Source: Clostridiaceae bacterium Marseille-Q4143
GTDB lineage: Bacteria; Bacillota; Clostridia; Lachnospirales; Lachnospiraceae
Assembly: GCA_018228645.1 (NCBI GenBank)
Contig: CP073693.1
Coordinates: forward strand, 372,001 to 436,000
Reading direction: 5' to 3'
DNA length: 64,000 bases
Program-made: the position numbers and the translations under genes
The notes under the pieces: generated by a model
The model's database searches: none
Told to the model about the DNA's origin: nothing
Seen by the model: only the letters and a program-made list of their open reading frames with translations
Shown here: positions 9,454 through 17,826 of the stretch, one piece after another
Numbering within the stretch: the first letter of the stretch is position 1
Layout of the letters: each line of letters begins with the position of its first letter

Positions 9454-10680
9454 CTAGCTTCTGTAGTCTGCATTGATGTTCACATACTCATGGGTCAGGT
9501 CACAGCCCCATGCAGTGGCTGTGCAGTCACCCATCTTCACATCAGCAATGGCTGTTACATGATCCTCTGAAAGAATCTTTGTTGCCACTTCCTCGCTGTA
9601 TCCGGTAGATACGCCATTCTCAATGATCTTCAGCTTGCCGGCTTTGCTCTCAAAATAGAGATCTACTTTCTCCGGGTCAAACTGGGCACCGGAATATCCC
9701 ATAGCACAGAGAATTCTCCCCCAGTTCGCATCATGTCCATAGATGGCTGCTTTGGTCAGGGTAGACATGACAACGGATTTGCTTAAGGTCACAGCCTGTT
9801 CCTTGCTCTCTGCACCGACCACTTTTACTTCAAAGAGACAGGTTGCGCCCTCGCCGTCTCCGGCAATCTTCTTGGAGAGTTCTGTATTTACATAGTTGAG
9901 GGCTTTCTTAAACTCTGCATATTCCGGACTGTTCTCGTCATCGATGACCGGGTTTTCTGCCATACCATTGGCCAGCAAAAGCACCGTATCATTGGTGGAA
10001 GTGTCTCCATCCACGGAAATCATATTGAAGGTATCTTTGATATCATCAGAAAGGGCTTTCTGCAGCAGTTCTTTGGTGATAGCTGCATCGGTAGTGATAA
10101 ATCCAAGCATGGTACACATATTCGGATGGATCATGCCGGAACCTTTACACATGCCGCCGATAGTGACTGTCTTACCGCCAATTTCAATCTGTGCGCCCAC
10201 ATATTTCGGCTTCGTATCAGTGGTCATGATGGCTTTGGCTGCCTCCAGACCTTCCTTTTCGCTGCCGTCCTTTGCAGCTGCCAATTTCTCCACCCCTGCT
10301 GCAATACGGTCCATGGGAAGCTGCATGCCGATGACTCCGGTAGATGCTACCAATACGGAATCCTCCGGTACGTCCAGTGCTTTGGCTGCTGCCTCTGCGG
10401 TCTCTTTACAATAACCATAACCTTCTGCTCCGGTGCAGGCATTGGCGATACCAGAATTAATGATGACCGCCTGTGCTGCCGGTGAATGGTATACGACCTC
10501 CTGATCCCATTTTACCGGGGCTGCCTTTACCACATTGGTCGTGAAGGTTCCAGCTGCCACACAGGGAACTTCGCTGTAAACCAGCGCCATATCTTTCCGA
10601 TTTTTGTATTTAATCTGTGCCTCCACAGATGCCGCTTCAAATCCTTTTGCTGCGGTAACTCCGCCTGTAATAATCTCCAT
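9454..10680 (-). CDS. argJ: Bifunctional glutamate N-acetyltransferase / ornithine acetyltransferase
   Basis: 408 residues from ATG 10680, nine bases after GAGGAGG. ArgJ recycles the acetyl group from acetylornithine to glutamate; bifunctional forms can also use acetyl-CoA. The precursor cuts itself before a threonine nucleophile; here the site lies in CTMLGFITTDAA (about residue 190) and the oxyanion threonines in VASTGVIG. The C-terminal NWGRILCAMGYSGA block is also typical. The adjacent GNAT gene could share the first acetylation step, so mono- versus bifunctionality cannot be decided from sequence. Confidence 0.95.
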   Translation of the reverse strand: MEIITGGVTAAKGFEAASVEAQIKYKNRKDMALVYSEVPCVAAGTFTTNVVKAAPVKWDQEVVYHSPAAQAVIINSGIANACTGAEGYGYCKETAEAAAKALDVPEDSVLVASTGVIGMQLPMDRIAAGVEKLAAAKDGSEKEGLEAAKAIMTTDTKPKYVGAQIEIGGKTVTIGGMCKGSGMIHPNMCTMLGFITTDAAITKELLQKALSDDIKDTFNMISVDGDTSTNDTVLLLANGMAENPVIDDENSPEYAEFKKALNYVNTELSKKIAGDGEGATCLFEVKVVGAESKEQAVTLSKSVVMSTLTKAAIYGHDANWGRILCAMGYSGAQFDPEKVDLYFESKAGKLKIIENGVSTGYSEEVATKILSEDHVTAIADVKMGDCTATAWGCDLTHEYVNINADYRS

Positions 10681-10687
10681 GGTTCCT

Positions 10688-11140
10688 TTAATCCTCCTCG
10701 ATAAATGCGGTAATGTTTGCTTCATTTAATGTAAAGTCATAATAATTCAGGTCTTCGCGCTCCGTCCAGCCGATCTTATTCCAGAATGCATTTCCAATAT
10801 CGTTTTTCGTAAATGCGATCAGGGTGACTTTATTGATCTCTTCCTTCCGGAGTGCTTCCATGCAGGCAACTACCATGGCCTTTCCCACGCCATGGCGGCG
10901 ATAGCCTTTTCTCACGCATACATGATAAAGACAGCCCCGTCTTCCGTCATGTCCGCAAAGAATGGCGCCAATCAGGGTATCCCCGTCCCAGGCAGTCACG
11001 CTGGTGGTAGGATTTCTCTTTAGAAAGCGGGCAACTCCTTCTCTGGAATCGTCGATGCTTCGGATACCGAAGCCCTTGATCGTCATCCACAGTTCATATA
11101 ATTTATCATAATCTTCCGCTTTCATTACCCGGATTTCCAT
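10688..11140 (-). CDS. GNAT-family N-acetyltransferase inside the arginine operon
   Basis: 150 residues with a complete GNAT fold. The acetyl-CoA loop is YRRHGVGKAMV (about residues 80-90) and the C-terminal strand holds NAFWNKIGWTER. It lies between argC and argJ, seven bases before argJ, in the same direction. Its closest functional analogues are short stand-alone N-acetylglutamate synthases, but the substrate residues cannot be checked by eye, and small-molecule or protein targets are equally possible. Conserved placement in an arg operon would favour a role in priming N-acetylglutamate. ATG 11140 follows the weak site GAAAATACA. Confidence 0.82.
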   Translation of the reverse strand: MEIRVMKAEDYDKLYELWMTIKGFGIRSIDDSREGVARFLKRNPTTSVTAWDGDTLIGAILCGHDGRRGCLYHVCVRKGYRRHGVGKAMVVACMEALRKEEINKVTLIAFTKNDIGNAFWNKIGWTEREDLNYYDFTLNEANITAFIEED

Positions 11141-11164
11141 TGTATTTTCCTGCCTTTTCTATAT

Positions 11165-12205
11165 TTACGGGAAAACCGGAGCCATGCGAAGGCCTTCCGC
11201 TTCCTCAAATCCAAACATAAGATTCATATTCTGTACTGCCTGTCCAGCTGCACCTTTTACCAGATTGTCCATAGCGCCCATCATAATGATACGCTTGGTT
11301 CTCGGATCAATCTTGAAGTTCACATCTACAAAGTTGCTGCCTTCCACCCAGCGGGTCTGCGGGCAGACATCCTTATTTAATACACGGACGAAGAACTCGT
11401 CGTTGTAGTATTTATCATAAACTGCCTTTACCTCTTCATAGGTAACGTCTTTTTTCAGAGATGCATAGGCGGTTACCAGAATACCTCTCTGCATGGGTAC
11501 CAGATGCGGTGTAAAGTTGATGAGCACCGGCTCACCTGCCGCATACCCTAACTGCTCCTCGATCTCCGGTGTGTGGCGGTGTCCTGCCACGCCGTAGGCC
11601 TTGATATTTTCATTGACCTCACAGAACAGATTGTCCACCTTGGCACCTCTTCCTGCTCCGGAAGTTCCGGATTTCGCATCAATGATAATGGTGTTCGGAT
11701 CAATGAGTCCCTCTTTCACACAGGGATAAACAGAGAGAAAACTACAAGTCGGATAGCATCCCGGATTGGCTACCAGTCTTGCTTTCTTCACTTTTTCCCG
11801 GTTCACCTCACACAGTCCGTAGACTGCCTCTTCAATATACTGGGGAGCTTTGTGCTCAATCCCATACCATTTTTCATAGACAGATACATCTTTAATACGG
11901 AAGTCCGCACTTAAATCGATGATCTTTACTTTCTTTAAAATCTCTTCATTTACCAGTGATGCACACAGCCCCTGGGGTGTTGCTGTGAAGATCACATCCA
12001 CCTGCTCTGCCATTGCTTCCATATTATCGTCCAGACATTTTGCATCTACCAGCTGGAACATATTCTGATATACGGATGCGTAGGCCTGATCCACATAGCT
12101 TCTGGATCCGTACCATTTGATCTCTACATCCTTATGACCAAGTAAAAGGCGTACCAGTTCGCCGCCTGCATATCCGGTTGCTCCGATGATTCCTACTCTG
12201 ACCAT
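11165..12205 (-). CDS. argC: N-acetyl-gamma-glutamyl-phosphate reductase
   Basis: 346 residues from ATG 12205; GGGGAG lies nine bases upstream, so the open frame beginning at 12229 is extended. It reduces N-acetylglutamyl phosphate with NADPH. Seen are the Rossmann motif VGIIGATGYAGGELVRLL, the catalytic cysteine in VANPGCYPTCS (near residue 146), the substrate loop AKSGTSGAGR and the His in GHRHTPEIE. First gene of the minus-strand arg string, read from the promoter at 12265-12293 and divergent from argG. Confidence 0.96.
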   Translation of the reverse strand: MVRVGIIGATGYAGGELVRLLLGHKDVEIKWYGSRSYVDQAYASVYQNMFQLVDAKCLDDNMEAMAEQVDVIFTATPQGLCASLVNEEILKKVKIIDLSADFRIKDVSVYEKWYGIEHKAPQYIEEAVYGLCEVNREKVKKARLVANPGCYPTCSFLSVYPCVKEGLIDPNTIIIDAKSGTSGAGRGAKVDNLFCEVNENIKAYGVAGHRHTPEIEEQLGYAAGEPVLINFTPHLVPMQRGILVTAYASLKKDVTYEEVKAVYDKYYNDEFFVRVLNKDVCPQTRWVEGSNFVDVNFKIDPRTKRIIMMGAMDNLVKGAAGQAVQNMNLMFGFEEAEGLRMAPVFP

Positions 12206-12264
12206 ATTCTCATTCTCCCCGTTGTTCATATAAAATAAATGTGTTGCGAATTTACAATAGATGT

Positions 12265-12293
12265 ATTGTAACCCCGTTTTATCTGCTTTGCAA
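12265..12293 (-). promoter_or_regulatory. argC operon promoter
   Basis: On the minus strand TTGCAA (12288-12293) and TACAAT (12265-12270) are separated by exactly 17 bases, a near-consensus housekeeping promoter. Transcription would start near 12258, about 50 bases before the argC start codon. Confidence 0.7.
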
Positions 12294-12312
12294 GTCCTTT
12301 TCTGACTTTTTC

Positions 12313-12380
12313 TGCATTTTTATTCATTTTATATGCATATTTCAAACTTTATATGCATATATGTCAAGTTTATGCGCATA
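12313..12380. promoter_or_regulatory. Probable arginine repressor operator array between argC and argG
   Basis: TGCATTTTTATTCA at 12313-12326 differs by one base from the core of the ArgR/AhrC box (TGAAT-N4-ATTCA). It is followed by three perfect palindromic decamers: ATATGCATAT at 12331-12340, the same at 12351-12360, and TATGCGCATA at 12371-12380. Their centres are exactly 20 bases apart, about two helical turns. A fourth, imperfect copy is at 12391-12400. The array lies between the two divergent promoters. ArgR binding is inferred from pathway context; the palindromes are seen directly. Confidence 0.55.
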
Positions 12381-12408
12381 ATTTCTGTTTTTATGTATAA
12401 AATTCCGC

Positions 12409-12437
12409 TTGCAGTTTTCAATAGGATGTTGTATATT
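12409..12437 (+). promoter_or_regulatory. argG: argG promoter
   Basis: TTGCAG (12409-12414), 17-base spacer, TATATT (12432-12437). The predicted start near 12444 gives a leader of about 70 bases to the argG ATG at 12515. The palindrome array lies immediately upstream. Confidence 0.65.
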
Positions 12438-12514
12438 TAATTGCAGTGAGAAAAAAGTCGGAAGCCGACGATTTTCCGACAAAACATAAACCCATATTGA
12501 GGAGGACTTATAAT

Positions 12515-13741
12515 ATGAAAGAAAAAGTTGTTCTTGCATATTCCGGTGGTCTGGATACTACCGCTATTATTCCGTGGCTGAAAGAGAATTTTGGTTATGA
12601 CGTTATCTGCTGCTGTGTAGACTGCGGTCAGGGAAACGAGCTGGATGGCCTGGAGGAGAGAGCGAAAGCATCCGGCGCTGCTAAATTATATATTGAAGAC
12701 ATCGTTGATGAGTTTGCTGAAGACTACATCATGCCGTGCGTACAGGCAGGTGCTGTATACGAGAACAAATATCTTCTCGGAACTTCCATGGCTCGTCCGG
12801 TTATCGCAAAGAAACTGGTAGAGATCGCAAGAAAAGAAGGCGCTTCCGCTATCTGCCATGGTGCTACCGGTAAAGGAAATGACCAGATCCGTTTTGAACT
12901 GGCAATCAAAGCTCTGGCTCCGGACCTGAAGATCATTGCTCCGTGGAGAATGACCGACGTCTGGACCATGCAGTCCCGTGATGACGAGATCGAATACTGT
13001 AAAAAACACGGCATTGACCTGCCCTTCGATCACAGCCACAGCTACAGCCGTGACCGCAACCTGTGGCACATCAGCCACGAAGGACTGGAACTGGAAGATC
13101 CGGCAAATGAGCCGAACTATGATCACATGCTGGTTCTTGGCGTAACTCCGGAGAAAGCACCGGATCAGGATGAATATGTAACCATGACCTTTGAAAAAGG
13201 TGTTCCGACTTCCGTAAACGGCAAGAAGATGAAGGTTGCTGACATCATCAGAGAGCTGAACAAACTGGGAGGAAAACATGGTATCGGTATCGTAGATATC
13301 GTAGAGAACCGTGTTGTTGGTATGAAATCCCGCGGTGTTTATGAGACTCCTGGCGGAACTATCCTGATGGAAGCTCACAAGCAGCTGGAAGAGCTGGTAC
13401 TTGACCGTGCTACCATGGAAGCAAAAAAAGACATGGGCAACAAGCTGTCCCAGGTTGTATACGAAGGAAAATGGTTCACTCCTCTGTGTGATGCTATCCG
13501 CGCATTCGTAGCAAGCACTCAGGAGTATGTAACCGGTGAAGTAAAATTCAAACTTTACAAAGGCAACATCATCAAAGCCGGAACCACATCTCCTTACAGC
13601 CTCTACAACGAGTCTCTGGCATCCTTCACTACCGGTGATATGTATGACCACCACGACGCAAGCGGATTCATCACCCTGTTCGGACTGCCGCTGAAAGTTC
13701 GTGCGATGAAACTTATGGAAGCAAAAGAGAATCAGAAATAA
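12515..13741 (+). CDS. argG: Argininosuccinate synthase
   Basis: 408 residues from ATG 12515, preceded by GAGGAGGACTTATAAT; the frame open from 12446 is leader. It joins citrulline and aspartate with ATP. The N-terminal PP-loop VVLAYSGGLDTTAIIPWL binds ATP; GATGKGNDQIRFE and DRNLWHISHEGLELE are family blocks. It is read divergently from the argC string and ends in its own terminator; argF, carAB and argH are not in the window. Codon use is strongly biased, with G/C-ending codons, suggesting high expression. Confidence 0.97.
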   Translation: MKEKVVLAYSGGLDTTAIIPWLKENFGYDVICCCVDCGQGNELDGLEERAKASGAAKLYIEDIVDEFAEDYIMPCVQAGAVYENKYLLGTSMARPVIAKKLVEIARKEGASAICHGATGKGNDQIRFELAIKALAPDLKIIAPWRMTDVWTMQSRDDEIEYCKKHGIDLPFDHSHSYSRDRNLWHISHEGLELEDPANEPNYDHMLVLGVTPEKAPDQDEYVTMTFEKGVPTSVNGKKMKVADIIRELNKLGGKHGIGIVDIVENRVVGMKSRGVYETPGGTILMEAHKQLEELVLDRATMEAKKDMGNKLSQVVYEGKWFTPLCDAIRAFVASTQEYVTGEVKFKLYKGNIIKAGTTSPYSLYNESLASFTTGDMYDHHDASGFITLFGLPLKVRAMKLMEAKENQK

Positions 13742-13762
13742 CTGAAAACAGATAAAAAAATC

Positions 13763-13787
13763 CCCCGGCTTTACAGCCGGGGTTTTT
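13763..13787 (+). terminator. Rho-independent terminator of argG
   Basis: An 8-bp perfect stem CCCCGGCT / AGCCGGGG with a four-base loop, followed by five T residues. Confidence 0.93.
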
Positions 13788-13802
13788 ACTTGCTATGAAG
13801 TT

Positions 13803-14057
13803 TTATTCTGCTGCGTCTCCGTCTGTACTCAGGCCGGATACATAATCGTTCAATGCTGTGATATCTGCGGTCACATCACCGCTGTTCTGCTTCTGATCAT
13901 ATTTATACATGACAGAATATCCAAGCCACGCAACCAATGCAATGGCAATCAGTCCTGCACAGAGCTTTGTGAGAAATGCCTCTTTCTTTTTCTTCGCCTG
14001 AATTGCTTTTCTGTTTCTTTTCTGTTCTTTATAACGATCTACTTTTTCCTGACTCAT
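13803..14057 (-). CDS. Small single-pass membrane protein, function unknown
   Basis: 84 residues. A very basic N-terminus (residues 5-26, many Lys/Arg/Gln) precedes one membrane helix (about 32-52) and a short acidic tail (55-84). This suggests an N-in, C-out topology by the positive-inside rule. I do not recognise a named family. It is read convergently with argG and shares the intergenic space with its terminator. The start has AAAGGAGTACGGTTGATAT upstream, a good ribosome site, supporting that it is real. Confidence 0.65.
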   Translation of the reverse strand: MSQEKVDRYKEQKRNRKAIQAKKKKEAFLTKLCAGLIAIALVAWLGYSVMYKYDQKQNSGDVTADITALNDYVSGLSTDGDAAE

Positions 14058-14130
14058 ATATCAACCGTACTCCTTTATCAATACTTAACAGCTATTATAG
14101 CATATCTCTGTGAAAATTTCATGTTTTTTT

Positions 14131-15282
14131 CTACTGCTGCGTATCCAGTTCGATCTCCATATAGTCACCCAGTGCATGCGGAACTTCCATACAAATCCAC
14201 ACTTTTCCATTTTCCAGATAGGAATATCCGTAAGGTGCGCTTCCATCCTCCGCATAGTCATAACCCGCCAGTGATCTTGCCAGACTGTCCGGTGTTCCAT
14301 AGATAGCTTCCAGGCGTTCCCTGAAATAATCTGCTGCTGATTCTTCCACATAATAACCGGTTCCCGCAAACAAATTCTCCGCCAGACGGTCCACATCCAC
14401 ATGATCAGCAAGCCGGATACTTTCTCCGGTATTCAGATCAATGTTGTAGGTGTATTTAAAGCTGTAGGGATGAGCAGCTCCCTGTTCACAGATATTTCCA
14501 TTCATAAGGATAGACAGCGTATCCGGCGTCATAGTTTTCACCACATAGGACACTTCATAGGAATCATCCTGACTTTCCCCTCCAGACAGCCATCCATCCA
14601 TGGCCCGCTCTTCAGTGGAATGAATAATATCATTCCATTTTTCCTGCATTCTGGCATCACCCAGACCCTCGATCTGGGGATAGGTGATGGAGACACCGTC
14701 TCTTTCCAGCTTTGCATCCACAACCTTATAGGAAGACTCCACATACGGATACCATTCCAAATATTCCTCATAGGCTTCCCGGCCGGTATCCAGTACCTTT
14801 CCCTCCACTGTCACCAGCAGAAGCTCACTCTGATAACAGTCCAGAAACGTATTGGTAATGCTTCCCATGACAACTGTCTCGCCGGACTGGCTCAGCTTCT
14901 TCATATAATCCGCAAATGCCTGATTAAAATCCAGCATCACGACTTTGTCTCCTCCGTGCATTCCAAAGGAAATCTTTTTCAGCTGGATATTCGAATCCAG
15001 TTTCAGTGCCTGCGCCAGCTGCTCCATTACAGAATCTTCCGTCACCTTGTCCACATAGACAGTCTTCTGCACGATATTCTCTGCATTCTCATCTCCGTAG
15101 TAAAGGTGAAATGCGGTTCCTTCCGGCGTTTCCTCCACAACCGGATCGACTTTACCGTCTACCGGAACCACCGCATCCTTCGTCTCTGTCAGCAATTCGG
15201 ATCCGGTCTCTTTCCGGGCGCACCCAGTAAGTGTCAGGCAGCACGCTGCCAGCAGCATATATCGCATCCATTTTTTCAACAT
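14131..15282 (-). CDS. Lipoprotein with GerMN-like and DUF3298-like domains
   Basis: 383 residues from ATG 15282, eight bases after GGGAAG; in-frame GTG and ATG codons slightly upstream are too close to that site. Signal peptide with lipobox LTGC, Cys21. Residues about 60-165 resemble GerMN (FHLYYGDENAENI, DFNQAFADYM), while about 185-380 resemble a DUF4163/DUF3298 region as in RsiV-like extracytoplasmic proteins (YEVSYVVKTMTPDTLSI, YNIDLNTGESIRLADH). Both domains occur on sporulation- or cell-envelope-associated proteins. The combination on one lipoprotein suggests an envelope sensing role, which is inference. No sigma-factor gene is next to it. Confidence 0.7.
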   Translation of the reverse strand: MLKKWMRYMLLAACCLTLTGCARKETGSELLTETKDAVVPVDGKVDPVVEETPEGTAFHLYYGDENAENIVQKTVYVDKVTEDSVMEQLAQALKLDSNIQLKKISFGMHGGDKVVMLDFNQAFADYMKKLSQSGETVVMGSITNTFLDCYQSELLLVTVEGKVLDTGREAYEEYLEWYPYVESSYKVVDAKLERDGVSITYPQIEGLGDARMQEKWNDIIHSTEERAMDGWLSGGESQDDSYEVSYVVKTMTPDTLSILMNGNICEQGAAHPYSFKYTYNIDLNTGESIRLADHVDVDRLAENLFAGTGYYVEESAADYFRERLEAIYGTPDSLARSLAGYDYAEDGSAPYGYSYLENGKVWICMEVPHALGDYMEIELDTQQ

Positions 15283-15375
15283 TATCATCACTTCCCTGCT
15301 ATCTAGTATATGTCTTCAGATGATTTATTATAGCAATGAAATATTGAATATCTGTTACAAAGTTCTTACGTTTCT

Positions 15376-15870
15376 TCAGAAATCCCGCCGCACCTTCCGG
15401 AACGGTTTTTCAAACCATCGTTTCACCACGATCTGGGGTTCGTCGGTGGATTTGTCAATCGGCTCCGTGAGTACCGTATCCAGTCCGGCACGGTTTCCCC
15501 CAAAAATATCCGTAAAAATCTGGTCGCCAACGAACAGCGTATTTTCCGTATCTGTCCCCATCTGCTGCATGGCTTTCTCATAGCCGTCTTTCTTCGGCTT
15601 TCCGGCCTTATAAAGATATATACTCTCTACTTTCTCCGCAAAGGGGCGGACGCGTTCCTCCCCGTTGTTGGATACAAGAGCTGTCTTCATTCCCAGTCCG
15701 TGAAGCCTTGAAAACAGCTCTTTTGCCCGGTCATCCGCAGGCGCCCCATGGGGAACCAGCGTATTATCAATATCAAAAATCACTCCCCGATATGTCAGGG
15801 CAAGCTTTTCCCAGTCCATCTCATATACAGACGATACCATCCGGCCGGGATACAAATTTTTCAGACTCAT
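15376..15870 (-). CDS. YqeG-family HAD phosphatase
   Basis: 164 residues, HAD superfamily IIIA. Motif I is VIFDIDNTLVPHG with the two catalytic Asp residues, motif II is ALVSNNGEE, the Lys is in YKAGKPKKDGY, and motif IV is LFVGDQIFTDIFGGNRAG. YqeG proteins act on phosphorylated substrates; relatives include phosphatidylglycerophosphate phosphatase (Gep4). In many Firmicutes yqeG precedes yqeH and aroE, but here the next gene is an unrelated membrane protein. Substrate is therefore left open. Confidence 0.88.
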   Translation of the reverse strand: MSLKNLYPGRMVSSVYEMDWEKLALTYRGVIFDIDNTLVPHGAPADDRAKELFSRLHGLGMKTALVSNNGEERVRPFAEKVESIYLYKAGKPKKDGYEKAMQQMGTDTENTLFVGDQIFTDIFGGNRAGLDTVLTEPIDKSTDEPQIVVKRWFEKPFRKVRRDF

Positions 15871-15885
15871 ACTGTTTCCTTACTG

Positions 15886-16350
15886 TTACATTGTCAGAAA
15901 TTTTACGATTGCCACCAGCGGAATCACACCGGATACACAGCCGATTACCTGGGTCTCCTCCTCAGCTTTCCGCTCCAGGAGTGCATACATCTTCGTATAA
16001 GTGCATCCGTAGAATGTAATGTTCAGCGCCAGGTTGATCAGAGTAGCAAGCGGTCCGGACAGTGACAAAACCCACAGTGCCAGCTGCGCAATCCACCAGA
16101 ACTTGAATACGGCTGCCGGAACTTCAAAACTGTTGAACATCCGTACCTGATCCGCATCTCCGGTCACTGCATCTGAGCAGGCAAACAATACGCCAAAGGG
16201 AATCCATGCCAGCCACGCCTTGTCATAACCAAGCGCTTTCAGTGCTTTCATATGTGACCAGGAAAATGCCACATAATACACGATTCCTACCAGAATTCCC
16301 ACAAACATCAGACCGATTCCCAGTCCCAGTAATGTTCCTACATAATTCAT
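15886..16350 (-). CDS. Integral membrane protein, unknown function
   Basis: 154 residues with four hydrophobic segments (about 5-28, 44-58, 82-115 as two helices, 135-153). A short loop ALGYDKAWLAWIPFG between helices 1 and 2 recurs in small uncharacterised Firmicutes membrane proteins. It is 15 bases upstream of yqeG in the same direction and may be cotranscribed. ATG 16350 follows AAAGGAGGAAAAGGAT. No catalytic motif is visible. Confidence 0.6.
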   Translation of the reverse strand: MNYVGTLLGLGIGLMFVGILVGIVYYVAFSWSHMKALKALGYDKAWLAWIPFGVLFACSDAVTGDADQVRMFNSFEVPAAVFKFWWIAQLALWVLSLSGPLATLINLALNITFYGCTYTKMYALLERKAEEETQVIGCVSGVIPLVAIVKFLTM

Positions 16351-16490
16351 ATCCTTTTCCTCCTTTGTATAAACATTCTTTGTTATCAGTATACGGGACT
16401 CTCTTCTTTATGTCAACGAAAAAGCAACTCTCCGCCATGCTTTCCTTCTTTTCTGCACGCCGAAATTTTTTCGGTATGATACCACATTTA

Positions 16491-16519
16491 TTGACGATTT
16501 CCTAGCTCTTTGCTACAAT
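16491..16519 (+). promoter_or_regulatory. dapL promoter
   Basis: TTGACG (16491-16496), 17 bases, TACAAT (16514-16519), leaving about 35 bases from the predicted start site to the dapL ATG. Confidence 0.75.
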
Positions 16520-16560
16520 ATATGCAGTTTTTGATTATATACAGAAAGGATCTGGAATCT

Positions 16561-17766
16561 ATGCCAAAATTAAATGAAAATTATCTCAATCTGAAGGCCA
16601 GCTATCTGTTCTCCGAGATTGCACACAGAACTGCTGCCTATAAAGAAGCAAATCCCGAGAAAGGCGCACAGATCATCCGTCTCGGAATCGGCGATGTCAC
16701 CCTTCCGCTGGGCAAAGTTGTCATTGACGCACTCCATGAAGGAGTCGATGCCATGGCGACCTCCGAGACATTCAAAGGTTATGGCCCTGAGCAGGGATAT
16801 GAGGCTACCAGAAATGCCATTGCAGATTATTATAAGAGAAACGGTGTGGAAGTAGACCCAGGTGATATCTTTGTATCCGACGGTGCAAAGAGCGATACCG
16901 GTAATATCACTGATCTGTTCGGACATGACAACGTCGTTCTGGTTCCTGATCCGGTCTATCCGGTCTATGTGGATACCAATATTATGGCCGGAAACCAGGT
17001 TACCTATATGGCAGGAAATGCAGAAAACGGATTTCTTCCCATGCCGGATAAAAGCCAGCACGCAGACGTCATCTACCTCTGTTCTCCCAACAATCCTACC
17101 GGTGCATGCTACAACAAAGAGCAGTTGAAGGAATGGGTCGATTACGCACTGGCCAATGAAGCAGTGATTCTTTTCGACTCCGCATATGAAGCATTTATCA
17201 CCGATCCGGAACTTCCGCGAAGCATCTTTGCTGTCGAAGGTGCAAAGAAATGTGCGATCGAGTTCTGCTCTCTCTCCAAGACAGCCGGATTTACCGGAAC
17301 CCGCTGCGGTTACACCGTTGTTCCGAAAGAGCTGGTATTTACTGCTTCCAACGGCGAGGAAATGTCTCTGAATGCCATGTGGAACCGCCGTCAGTGCACC
17401 AAATTCAACGGTACCTCCTACATTGTACAGAAAGGTGCCGAAGTGGTATTCTCTGAGGAGGGCATCAAAGAATGCCAGGAAAATATCAACTACTATAAGA
17501 GAAATGCAAAAGTCATCGCAGACACCATGACCAAACTTGGCATCCGCTTCTTCGGCGGCATCAACTCTCCGTACATCTGGTTTGAGTGCCCGAACGGCAT
17601 GGAGTCCTGGGAATGCTTCGATTACCTGCTTCAGAATATCCAGGTAGTTGGAACTCCGGGTGCAGGATTCGGTGAAAACGGAAAGAATTATTTCCGTCTG
17701 ACTTCCTTCGGAAACTACGAGAAGACCGTAGAAGCCATGGAACGTTTTGAAAAACTGTTTAAATAA
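16561..17766 (+). CDS. dapL: LL-diaminopimelate aminotransferase
   Basis: 401 residues from ATG 16561 with AGAAAGGA upstream. A fold-type I PLP enzyme that converts tetrahydrodipicolinate directly to LL-diaminopimelate, bypassing the acylated intermediates, for lysine and peptidoglycan. The N-terminus (NENYLNLKASYLFSEI, RLGIGDVTLPL) is characteristic of DapL and distinguishes it from ordinary aspartate aminotransferases. The PLP lysine is in FCSLSKTAGFTGTRCG, and YLCSPNNPTGA and DSAYEAFI are present. It is monocistronic with its own promoter and terminator. Confidence 0.95.
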   Translation: MPKLNENYLNLKASYLFSEIAHRTAAYKEANPEKGAQIIRLGIGDVTLPLGKVVIDALHEGVDAMATSETFKGYGPEQGYEATRNAIADYYKRNGVEVDPGDIFVSDGAKSDTGNITDLFGHDNVVLVPDPVYPVYVDTNIMAGNQVTYMAGNAENGFLPMPDKSQHADVIYLCSPNNPTGACYNKEQLKEWVDYALANEAVILFDSAYEAFITDPELPRSIFAVEGAKKCAIEFCSLSKTAGFTGTRCGYTVVPKELVFTASNGEEMSLNAMWNRRQCTKFNGTSYIVQKGAEVVFSEEGIKECQENINYYKRNAKVIADTMTKLGIRFFGGINSPYIWFECPNGMESWECFDYLLQNIQVVGTPGAGFGENGKNYFRLTSFGNYEKTVEAMERFEKLFK

Positions 17767-17781
17767 TTGATGGAAGAAAAA

Positions 17782-17815
17782 GAAACCGGCGTTCTGCAGA
17801 TCGCCGGTTTCTTTG
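17782..17815. terminator. Bidirectional terminator between dapL and rho
   Basis: A ten-base stem GAAACCGGCG / CGCCGGTTTC with a ten-base loop. The two genes converge on it; T/A tracts flank both sides. Confidence 0.75.
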
Positions 17816-17826
17816 TACTCATAATT

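Noticed and set aside
12686..13654. Minus-strand frame over argG
   Set aside because: Long open shadows are common over highly expressed genes with G/C-ending codons.
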